Assembly (NCBI GenBank): GCA_024278155.1
Contig: JAJRTT010000127.1
Span: forward strand, 1 to 7,741
Source: Bacteroidota bacterium
Lineage (GTDB): Bacteria; Bacteroidota; Bacteroidia; Bacteroidales; JAADJA01
Direction of reading: 5' to 3'
DNA: 7,741 bases
Shown: piece after piece, positions 1 through 5,380 of the stretch
Numbering within the stretch: position 1 is the stretch's first letter
How the letters are laid out: every line of letters begins with the position of its first letter
Notes under the pieces: generated by a model
Seen by the model: the letters and a program-made list of their open reading frames with translations, nothing else
Told to the model about the DNA's origin: nothing
Database searches by the model: none
Program-made: the position numbers and the translations under genes

Positions 1-47
1 AATTAAGGAGGAGAGTAAAAGATTCTTCATGGGCAAATAATCAATTG

Positions 48-67
48 TTTTTGTATTGATACAAAAA
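48..67. repeat. AT-rich perfect hairpin
   Basis: TTTTTGTA (48-55) and TACAAAAA (60-67) pair perfectly over 8 bp around a TTGA loop. The stem is weak because it is A/T-rich, and no clear T-tract follows on either strand. It could be the remnant of a terminator for a gene left of the window, or chance in AT-rich DNA. Confidence 0.35.
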
Positions 68-162
68 GACATTGGGACGGGAAAAAAGGTTGTACAAATA
101 GAATGGTTCTAAATAAGTGGGGACAGGGTAACCTTTTTGCCTTTTTTGGAATTACCTTATGA

Positions 163-220
163 CCGCCTTCGCATTGTTGCGGCGGACAAGCCCGCCTTCA
201 CTCTGTTGCGGCGGACAAGC
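163..220. repeat. Two tandem 29-bp units with CCGCC/GGCGG arms
   Basis: Units 163-191 and 192-220 are exactly adjacent, both 29 bp, and differ at only three positions in the middle. Each begins CCGCCTTC and ends TTGCGGCGGACAAGC, so each can fold with a 5-bp CCGCC/GGCGG stem. The loop tolerates change while the arms are kept, as expected of REP-like palindromic units. Other GC-rich GGCGGGC/GCCCGCC arms occur in the convergent gap at 5277-5369. The pair is too short to be a CRISPR array. Confidence 0.65.
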
Positions 221-456
221 AAATCGAGGTAAAGCAAAGTAAAAAACAAGGTGAAAAAGGGGTTTCCGTCCGGTGCCCCCAAGAAAATTACCGTTAACTT
301 TTTTTGTACCGCCGATAACTTGTTTTTCAAGGAAGGGGACATTTTTTTTCTTTATATTTGAAAACTCTTTTTTTATGGCCAAATAGAACAAAGGTGTCCA
401 AAACACAAAACATACAAGTGGGACTTCATTGGGGCGAAAAATCCCTTGGACTTGCC

Positions 457-478
457 AGACAAGTGGGGACACTTGTCT
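457..478. repeat. Perfect 9-bp hairpin containing GTGGGGACA
   Basis: AGACAAGTG (457-465) pairs exactly with CACTTGTCT (470-478) around a GGGA loop. The 5' side and loop include AAGTGGGGACA, which also occurs exactly at 115-125. No T-tract follows, so it does not look like a terminator. It may be one end of a REP-type palindrome. Confidence 0.5.
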
Positions 479-636
479 CATTTCCCTGGTATGGGACAAG
501 CGTCCATGCTCGCCCTTCAACGATCCTTGCCCCAAAAGCTGTATGTATGTATGTATGGCCGGGGCTTCCGGAGTTGTTCAAGGGCACATTGTTTAGGCCT
601 GTATCTTTTTCATTTGTTTTGAGGTTCACCCACGGT

Positions 637-680
637 CCCACACCTGAAGGTGTGGGAAACTCATGGGCAACTGGGTTGCC
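637..680 (+). other. Pair of adjacent stable hairpins, possible structured RNA
   Basis: The first hairpin pairs CCCACACC (637-644) with GGTGTGGG (649-656) over a TGAA tetraloop, 8 bp with six G-C pairs. Nine bases later GGCAAC (666-671) pairs with GTTGCC (675-680) over a TGG loop. They sit immediately before palindromic element A. The arrangement resembles structured leader RNA. The first stem also recalls hairpins at the ends of IS200/IS605-type elements, but no TnpA or TnpB coding sequence is present and I could not find a second end. Strand is arbitrary, since both strands fold. Confidence 0.45.
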
Positions 681-687
681 TTGCACG

Positions 688-737
688 GCTTTTTCAGATT
701 TCAAGGAGGGTCTGTGTGAAGAATAATCTGAAAAAAC
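688..737 (+). repeat. Palindromic element, copy A
   Basis: TTTTTCAGATT (690-700) pairs perfectly with AATCTGAAAAA (725-735), an 11-bp stem around a 24-nt loop. The loop contains GGAGGG (705-710), followed five bases later by GTG and an 11-codon frame ending TGA at 749-751. Copy B starts 73 bp downstream with the same arms except for one compensated base pair. Copy C lies inverted at 5381-5429. The 3' A-run would be a T-run on the other strand, so a minus-strand terminator is an alternative reading, although no minus-strand gene ends here. Confidence 0.7.
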
Positions 738-760
738 AAGTTTTAATTTGAATAACCACA

Positions 761-811
761 GCTTTTTCGGATTTTAGCGGAGGGGTGCAGTAATGGATAA
801 TCCGAAAAAAC
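761..811 (+). repeat. Palindromic element, copy B
   Basis: TTTTTCGGATT (763-773) pairs perfectly with AATCCGAAAAA (799-809), again 11 bp, around a 25-nt loop. Compared with copy A, the seventh stem pair is G-C instead of A-T, changed on both sides, which preserves pairing. The loop holds GGAGGGG (779-785), then ATG at 793 opening a 10-codon frame ending TGA at 823-825. Its 5' side plus flank (760-775) is identical over 16 bases to the reverse complement of 5414-5429 in copy C. It ends 46 bp before the start codon of the lipoprotein gene, so if transcribed it would lie in that gene's leader. Confidence 0.72.
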
Positions 812-857
812 AGATCTTAACATGAACAAACAATTTAACCATTAAAATTTAAAAGAT

Positions 858-1952
858 ATGAAAAGAACATTTTACCTATTCGGTATTTTAATCGCAGGGG
901 CGATGATAACAATGTACTCCTGCACCAAGGAAAACCAAACAACGGACCGGGCGCCCGCGCCCGCCACCATGCAACAAGCGTCCACGCTTGTTGGCGGACT
1001 GATCCCCACCGACCTAAAGGTGAACGCCCTTATCAAAAACTTTAAGCAGAAAGTGGCCTATTACCGCAAAAACCCCACATTGAAAAGCAGTGAAACTGTC
1101 CCCGCCGATTCGGCCCTGTGGTATCTCGAAGCGACCATCAATTATTCGCACGCTTTTCCCAATGAGTATTACGAGGGCTTTGAAATCGACACGGCCTATT
1201 TGAGCATTGCCAAGGATGACAACGGGAACGTGGACATGGTGGTACTTTCGCAAAAATACAATGAACTAAAAGTGGAAGTATCCACTTTGTACCATGGCTC
1301 AAGCTATGAAAACAAGGGGCTTGCCGTTGTTGATCTGAAGGAGGCATCGCAAAACGGTTCGGGGATTGTTTTCATAGCGGAAACGTTAACTGGAAACAAA
1401 GGTACCGAACCCCCCGACCCGGTACTTGGCGGGCCATTTACAATAGGCGATAATTGGTGGTACGGCGAGGAAGCCGGGAAATGTGAGGAGAATTCGCCCT
1501 TAGGATCGGATGCGGCCAAGCAATTGCTTGGCCATATCAACGATGAAATCCCTGACCCGAACGGAAATTATTTTTTCATCAACCATGTGGACTATGAAAT
1601 TGAAGGGGGCGATGACTTGCTGGATCGTGGGGAAATACATGACAACCATCTGGACTATTACTTGTTTTTTGCCACAACTGCATTGGGTCCCAATTCATGC
1701 GGCCATGACACCTTATGTGTCGAATGGCCCGAAATGAACATCTATTACAGTTACCTGAAAATTTTGATCTTTGATTTCCTTCCCAGCAATGCACAGGAAC
1801 TGTTCGGAAAATCCATCGAAGAGGTAATAAATGTTCAAGGTTATTCGGTTTGGAACCAACCGTATATAGAGTACAAGCATTACCTAAAGGCAAAATTTGG
1901 CGAAAAGGTGGGCTATGCTCCAAGTTCACAATGTCCACAGGTAATAGATTGA
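858..1952 (+). CDS. Putative exported lipoprotein of unknown function
   Basis: This encodes 364 residues that I cannot assign to a named family. Residues 1-22 look like a lipoprotein signal: a K/R n-region (MKR), a hydrophobic stretch, then a cysteine at 22 preceded by MYS. The lipobox is loose but acceptable for Bacteroidota, and it is followed by the usual polar, flexible segment rich in T, D, P and A (residues 23-40). The mature part is acidic, with many aromatic residues, a WYLEATINY stretch at 88-96, a WWYGEE patch near 200, and cysteines at 209, 281, 287 and 359. The predicted location is membrane-anchored on the periplasmic side or exposed at the surface. The start is chosen for the signal; the upstream is A/T-rich with no strong Shine-Dalgarno, as is common in this phylum. 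A hairpin and a T9SS cargo gene follow, and a shared envelope role is only inferred. Confidence 0.85.
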   Translation: MKRTFYLFGILIAGAMITMYSCTKENQTTDRAPAPATMQQASTLVGGLIPTDLKVNALIKNFKQKVAYYRKNPTLKSSETVPADSALWYLEATINYSHAFPNEYYEGFEIDTAYLSIAKDDNGNVDMVVLSQKYNELKVEVSTLYHGSSYENKGLAVVDLKEASQNGSGIVFIAETLTGNKGTEPPDPVLGGPFTIGDNWWYGEEAGKCEENSPLGSDAAKQLLGHINDEIPDPNGNYFFINHVDYEIEGGDDLLDRGEIHDNHLDYYLFFATTALGPNSCGHDTLCVEWPEMNIYYSYLKILIFDFLPSNAQELFGKSIEEVINVQGYSVWNQPYIEYKHYLKAKFGEKVGYAPSSQCPQVID

Positions 1953-1966
1953 TTATTGCAAACAAA

Positions 1967-1995
1967 GGACAGGGCATGTTTTTGTTGCCCTGTCC
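1967..1995 (+). terminator. 10-bp GC-rich hairpin between lipoprotein and T9SS cargo genes
   Basis: GGACAGGGCA (1967-1976) pairs perfectly with TGCCCTGTCC (1986-1995) around the loop TGTTTTTGT. It begins 14 nt after the stop codon of the lipoprotein gene and ends 16 nt before the ATG of the next gene. The 3' flank is CTTAAAAAAA rather than a T-tract, so it is not a textbook intrinsic terminator. It may act as a partial terminator, an mRNA 3'-end stabiliser, or a structure limiting translation of the downstream gene. The fold is certain as sequence; its role is not. Confidence 0.55.
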
Positions 1996-2011
1996 CTTAA
2001 AAAAACCGATT

Positions 2012-3487
2012 ATGAAATACATAAAGGCAATTGCAATAATCGCCGTCAGCTTTATGCTGTACAAAACGGCCTGGCCACAACAATCCTATGAAATTGTCAC
2101 CGATAAGGACAGTACCGAAATAGGTTACTGTACTTTTGAAACCAATGCTGGAAGCATTGTCTCTATAGGTGAAATAAGCAACAAGGATATTCAGAATGGT
2201 TACAAAGGTCTTGGGTTTATCCTGAAGTATTCAGATCCGGCCGATGTGCAAACAAGTACATTTGGAAAGCCGGACACCTCTCTGGTTTTCCAGATGGGCT
2301 TCCAAAAGGAAAACGGGAACTATATAATAATTGGCAGGTTAAGCGATAGCCTCAGCCCGGAATATTCCGAAAATATATACCTTTGCGAAATCACATCCGA
2401 AATGGGCGTGGTGTGGGAAAAAACCTTTCCTGCCCCTGCAGGTTATGCCCTTTATCTTTCCGATTTCCTTATCGATGGGGACAATAACATCATCATTATG
2501 TCATCTATGAGGATTCCCCCATATACGAATGGCTATTTGTTCCTTACTAAGTTCGACATGAATGGGGAGCTACTCAATTCCAGTTTTCTGCCCGAATACG
2601 ATGTGAGGACTTACAACGACATTATATTGAAGCTCGACGGGACTGGTTATACTATAATCGGGATGTTGAACAAATCAAACATAGTAAGGAACTGGATCGA
2701 TTTGGATACCTCCTTGAACATTGTCGCCGAGGGGGGGGCATTGGAAAATGCACTCCAGATAGCCGTAACGGCTAAATGGCTTTCGGACGGCAACTTGTTC
2801 ATCGTTGACGGCGAAGGTCCCGAAACCCCAGGGGCATATCGCGACATGATGGCCAGGGTGATAAGCCCTGATCTGGAGACCACCCTCTGCGATACGGTCT
2901 TTATCGACCCCGACAATGTCTATATCCCGGTTTACGATGGGATGGATTTTGTTTACGAAGATTTGATATGGACTTGTACCTTCAACGAAGATTTTCCTTA
3001 TTTCCAAGGGGACGAAACCTTCAAGGTCTATCTTTTCGATTCGGAATTGAACCTCAAGGGGATGAAAGTTTTTGGGGGCGACAGCCGTTGGTGGTTTTTC
3101 CATTTGGTGGCGACCAACGACGGGGGATGCATCATTACCGGGGCAAAACGGGAACCGGGGGGGGCCGAACTTAGCGATGTGGACTATTACTTGATCAAGG
3201 TAATGCCCGATGACATGATAACCTCTGCCGAAGAAACATCTTTTGAAAACGATTTTGATGTGGCGGTGTTCCCCAACCCTTTTAACAATCATTTAACAAC
3301 TGAAACGATGAGGGAAAACCTTGTGTTTTCGGTATTCGACAGCAATGGACATAAGGTTTTGTCGGGCGCTGTAAACAATATCCCAAAGACCAACTTTGAT
3401 TCTCGCAATTTGATTCCCGGTTTCTACTTTTATGTAATTACAGATAAAGGCCGTACAATACAATGCGGCAAACTGATCAAACAATAA
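2012..3487 (+). CDS. T9SS type A sorting domain-containing secreted protein
   Basis: The 491-residue product begins with a Sec signal (MKYIK, then a hydrophobic run to about residue 22). It ends with a T9SS type A C-terminal sorting domain at about residues 417-491: a VFPNPF motif, FSVFDSNGHKVLSG, and LIPGFYFYVIT followed by GKLIKQ. By family knowledge, such domains direct export through the type IX system and attachment to the cell surface or release. The middle has recurring beta-rich units such as 'DGDNNIIIMSSMR...LFLTKFDMNGE' and 'NDGGCIITGAKR...YYLIKVMPDD', which resemble the beta-propeller-like repeats often seen in these proteins; the specific role is unknown. ATG 2012 is preferred over the in-frame ATG at 1976 because it gives a proper signal peptide and lies beyond the hairpin. 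Two runs of eight G (2731-2738 and 3157-3164) lie within the frame. Confidence 0.92.
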   Translation: MKYIKAIAIIAVSFMLYKTAWPQQSYEIVTDKDSTEIGYCTFETNAGSIVSIGEISNKDIQNGYKGLGFILKYSDPADVQTSTFGKPDTSLVFQMGFQKENGNYIIIGRLSDSLSPEYSENIYLCEITSEMGVVWEKTFPAPAGYALYLSDFLIDGDNNIIIMSSMRIPPYTNGYLFLTKFDMNGELLNSSFLPEYDVRTYNDIILKLDGTGYTIIGMLNKSNIVRNWIDLDTSLNIVAEGGALENALQIAVTAKWLSDGNLFIVDGEGPETPGAYRDMMARVISPDLETTLCDTVFIDPDNVYIPVYDGMDFVYEDLIWTCTFNEDFPYFQGDETFKVYLFDSELNLKGMKVFGGDSRWWFFHLVATNDGGCIITGAKREPGGAELSDVDYYLIKVMPDDMITSAEETSFENDFDVAVFPNPFNNHLTTETMRENLVFSVFDSNGHKVLSGAVNNIPKTNFDSRNLIPGFYFYVITDKGRTIQCGKLIKQ

Positions 3488-3513
3488 TTGATAAACATTT
3501 AAATTAAAATAAG

Positions 3514-3950
3514 ATGAAAAAATATATTTGTATTTATACAATGCTGTTTTTATTTAGCATTTCAAACGGTATATATGCACAAAACTGTGTTGACTGTAGC
3601 GGGGGCAATGCCTCAGGGGCGCCCAACAAGAAATAGTTATTGGCCAGCCCTATGGCAGCGAACATTATGTCGATTTAAAAGTCAATGGCAAGGTGTGGGC
3701 ACAAGAGGTGGAGGTCATGTCGGGTTGGTGGCCCGACAAAGTATTTGACAAAGAGTATAAACTCATGCCATTGTGCGAAGTCGAAACTTTCATAAAGGAG
3801 CATAGGCACCTGCCCGAAATACCCTCGGAAAAAACTGTTCTTGAAGAGGGAATGAATATTGCCGAAATGAACGCTTTGCTTTTGCAGAAGGTGGAGGAGC
3901 TTACGTTATATGTGATTGAGCTGGAGAAGAAAATCAAAAAAGATGAATGA
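3514..3950 (+). pseudogene. Frameshifted exported protein with Bacteroidota tail-fiber-like C-terminal stalk
   Basis: ATG 3514 opens a frame with a clear signal peptide (MKKYICIYTMLFLFS, predicted cleavage after IYA) and then NCVDCSGGNASGAPNKK, stopping at TAG 3634-3636. In the -1 frame from about 3630 the sequence continues sensibly: IVIGQPYGSEHYVDLKVNGK, WAQEVEV, GWWPDKVFDKEYKL, HRHLPEIPS, GMNIAEMNALLLQK, VEELTLYVIELEKK, ending TGA 3948-3950. This tail is the C-terminal segment seen in many Bacteroidota cell-surface and tail-fiber-like (endosialidase chaperone-like) proteins, ending in a coiled coil that probably oligomerises. Adding one A to the AAA at 3631-3633 restores a single 145-residue protein, so one base seems lost, either by true mutation or by a homopolymer sequencing error. 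Without repair, only a 40-residue fragment is made. It starts 26 nt after the T9SS cargo gene and overlaps the next gene. Confidence 0.8.
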
Positions 3951-4551
3951 TATGTTAAAAGTTTATTTGGGCATTTTAACCAGCTTCTTTGTGATTATTG
4001 CAAATGGACAAGGGGAAAAAAGTATTTCAAGTACAAAAAACTCTGAAATCCAATTTAGGTCAATGAAATTTGAAATTGAATATGCGCCTTTAAACGATGT
4101 ACAGTTGGTACTATTGGTCAGGCTTAAGCATTCAAGGTACCTGGGTATCAGACCTCCATCTTCCTCTTTCGTTTTAAATTCAAATAAAAACCTTTTGGGA
4201 GGGGTTCAAACCAGTATATTTATTAGTATCGATTCTACTGTGAACATGGAAGGTAATTATATTTCAAAAGCTGATATTTTTAGCGTTTTCTACAGGGATT
4301 ATTTTGGTAAATCAAAAAACAATATTTACGAAATAGGACTTTCCTATTCCCATGGCTCGCCAAATACAAATCCATTTTATATGAGGCAGATCGGTATTGA
4401 ATCATCTTATTTCCACATTTGGAAAAGGATTGGCATTGGAGGCAGTATCCAATTAGGGCCAATTGTAAACCGCAGCGAAGATATTGGTAACCATTATGGT
4501 GGTTTTGGGATATGCGTAAGTTATTTAATTTTTAGAGTTAACATTTTTTAA
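3943..4551 (+). CDS. Putative outer-membrane beta-barrel protein, hypothetical
   Basis: I do not recognise the family. From ATG 3943 the product has 202 residues; ATG 3952 (three codons later, MLKVYLGILTSFF...) gives a cleaner signal peptide and may be the true start. A hydrophobic signal is followed by a probable cleavage near ANGQ. The mature chain has many alternating polar/hydrophobic strands with aromatic girdle residues (FSVFYRDYF, YEIGLSYSHG, ESSYFHIWKRIGIGGSIQLG, GGFGICVSYL) and ends in phenylalanine (RVNIF). Strand pattern and terminal Phe are typical of small outer-membrane beta-barrels, which is the inferred class. The start overlaps the preceding stop in ATGAATGA, and the next gene begins 12 nt downstream, so translational coupling is likely. 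Base composition is more AT-rich than in the genes at 858-3487. Confidence 0.72.
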   Translation: MNDMLKVYLGILTSFFVIIANGQGEKSISSTKNSEIQFRSMKFEIEYAPLNDVQLVLLVRLKHSRYLGIRPPSSSFVLNSNKNLLGGVQTSIFISIDSTVNMEGNYISKADIFSVFYRDYFGKSKNNIYEIGLSYSHGSPNTNPFYMRQIGIESSYFHIWKRIGIGGSIQLGPIVNRSEDIGNHYGGFGICVSYLIFRVNIF

Positions 4552-4563
4552 AGCAATAATACT

Positions 4564-5231
4564 ATGAGAAAACATATAACAATAATATGGGTTTTTTTCT
4601 ATTTAACAGGTTTTGGCCAAGTGTTTCCTGAACCAAAAGAGAATCCGGATTTGGTTGACGATCAAATATTCTCCATAAGTATAGGTGACCATAAGTGCGA
4701 TCCAATTCCTTCCCCAATTGATTATAAACACAATTCTGACTCGAGAAGACTTAACTTTTACTGGTAAATTTTCAGAAGATTGTTGGGGCAGTGATGCTGC
4801 AGATATTGCATGATATAGTAAGTTGGGGACTTTATATCACTTTTCTTACCCTTTAGGGGACAGGAACGAGTACAAATTGAATTTTTGGATGGCAATCTGA
4901 TAAAGACAATCCAGGATTAATTAAAATTGCTGCTTTTTTTCACGAAAGTGATTACTCAAGTGGGGATTATCCTTTTGTACGCCATTTATTTACTTCAGTA
5001 AGTACAAATACCAATTATCTCTTTGATATGTTTATGGGGCGTGAGACAATTGGTATGATTGCGAATAACAATGCTATAGGTATGCGAAAACCTGATTGGT
5101 TCACGGGGAGGCATTCTTCGAATATGAGAAGGGCATTTTGGTTCGGAGGTACAGAGCCAGTCCCACGAATTATGGAGTTTACTTATATGAACACTTCCTA
5201 TTACATGAAGAAGTTTTTCAAGTCCAATTAA
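4564..5231 (+). pseudogene. Broken gene for an exported protein of unknown function
   Basis: ATG 4564 (MRKHITIIWVFFYLTGFGQ, a Sec signal) runs to TAA 4765-4767. Plausible protein sequence continues in the next frame from about 4730 (ILTREDLTFTGKFSEDCWGS, then DAADIA), is interrupted by an in-frame TGA at 4811-4813, goes on (YSKLGTLYHFSYPLGDRNEY), then moves to the third frame at the T5 run 4882-4886 and continues (GWQSDKDNPGLIKIAAFFHE to YYMKKFFKSN) to TAA 5229-5231. Joined, this gives roughly 222 residues, consistent with two one-base insertions and one nonsense change. The composite reads as a coherent extracytoplasmic protein, but I recognise no family. As written it yields only a 67-residue fragment; an ATG at 5028 could restart the last 67 residues. 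It lies 12 nt after the beta-barrel gene. Sequencing error is the alternative to real decay. Confidence 0.75.
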
Positions 5232-5276
5232 AAGGGCCGGTAACATCCGCATTTCCCCATGATGCTTCCCACCATT

Positions 5277-5369
5277 GGCGGGCGGCAAGGTATATACGGA
5301 GAAGGTGGTGGTGGAGTGATATTGCCCGCCTTTTCTTGTTGGTGAAAACACCAACAAGGGGCAGGCGGG
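5277..5369. terminator. Large GC-rich hairpin region in the convergent gap
   Basis: CCCGCCT (5325-5331) and AGGCGGG (5363-5369) form an outer 7-bp stem. After an internal loop, TTGTTGGTG (5336-5344) pairs exactly with CACCAACAA (5349-5357) over an AAAA loop. GGCGGGC at 5277-5283 can instead pair with GCCCGCC at 5324-5330, competing with the outer stem. The structure lies between the end of the plus-strand gene block (5231) and the stop of the minus-strand kinase (5492), where a bidirectional terminator is expected. However, no T-tract follows on either strand, so a REP-like palindrome or mRNA 3'-end stabiliser is equally possible. Confidence 0.45.
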
Positions 5370-5380
5370 AAAGTATTGCA

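Larger units (their letters stand above)
1..857. other. Gene-free, repeat-rich region upstream of the lipoprotein gene
   Basis: I see no convincing protein gene here on either strand. The open frames present (up to about 127 codons) have low-complexity, unnatural-looking translations and no signal peptide or known motif. The stretch instead holds many short repeats and palindromes, annotated separately: an AT-rich hairpin, a 29-bp tandem pair, GTGGGGACA words at 117-125 and 463-471 with a shorter form at 335-341, a perfect 9-bp hairpin, a TGTA microsatellite at 540-553, two strong hairpins at 637-680, and two copies of a palindromic element at 688-811. Such density fits a long structured leader, or a graveyard of small mobile or REP-like elements, ahead of the gene at 858. 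Which of the two applies cannot be decided from sequence. Confidence 0.7.

Noticed and set aside
163..220. Mini CRISPR array
   Set aside because: Only two directly adjacent units without spacers, and no cas genes.
353..360. TATATTTG, a perfect match to the Bacteroidota -7 promoter box (TAnnTTTG)
   Set aside because: No TTTG-like -33 box lies at the required spacing (nearest TTG at 320-322 is too far), and such 8-mers are expected by chance in AT-rich DNA.
152..535. 127-codon minus-strand open frame in the gene-free region
   Set aside because: The translation is low-complexity and overlaps repeats, it shows no signal peptide or family motif, and another open frame on the opposite strand is equally long.
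358..726. 122-codon plus-strand open frame in the gene-free region
   Set aside because: It runs through the microsatellite, hairpins and palindromic element A. The amino-acid pattern does not look like a real protein and no start context is convincing.
743..750. TTAATTTG as a promoter box for the gene at 858
   Set aside because: It matches only 7 of the 8 positions checked and has no -33 partner at about 722-725.
637..811. IS200/IS605 end or omega-RNA-like element
   Set aside because: The resemblance rests on one CCCACACC/GGTGTGGG hairpin. There is no transposase or TnpB remnant and no second end in the window.
2675..3292. 205-codon minus-strand open frame inside the T9SS cargo gene
   Set aside because: It is antisense to a well-supported gene, and its codons mirror the sense reading frame.
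3625..3640. Programmed -1 frameshift joining the two parts of the stalk gene
   Set aside because: No X-XXY-YYZ slippery heptamer: the AAA codon would have to slip onto GAA with a first-position mismatch. A lost base explains it more simply.
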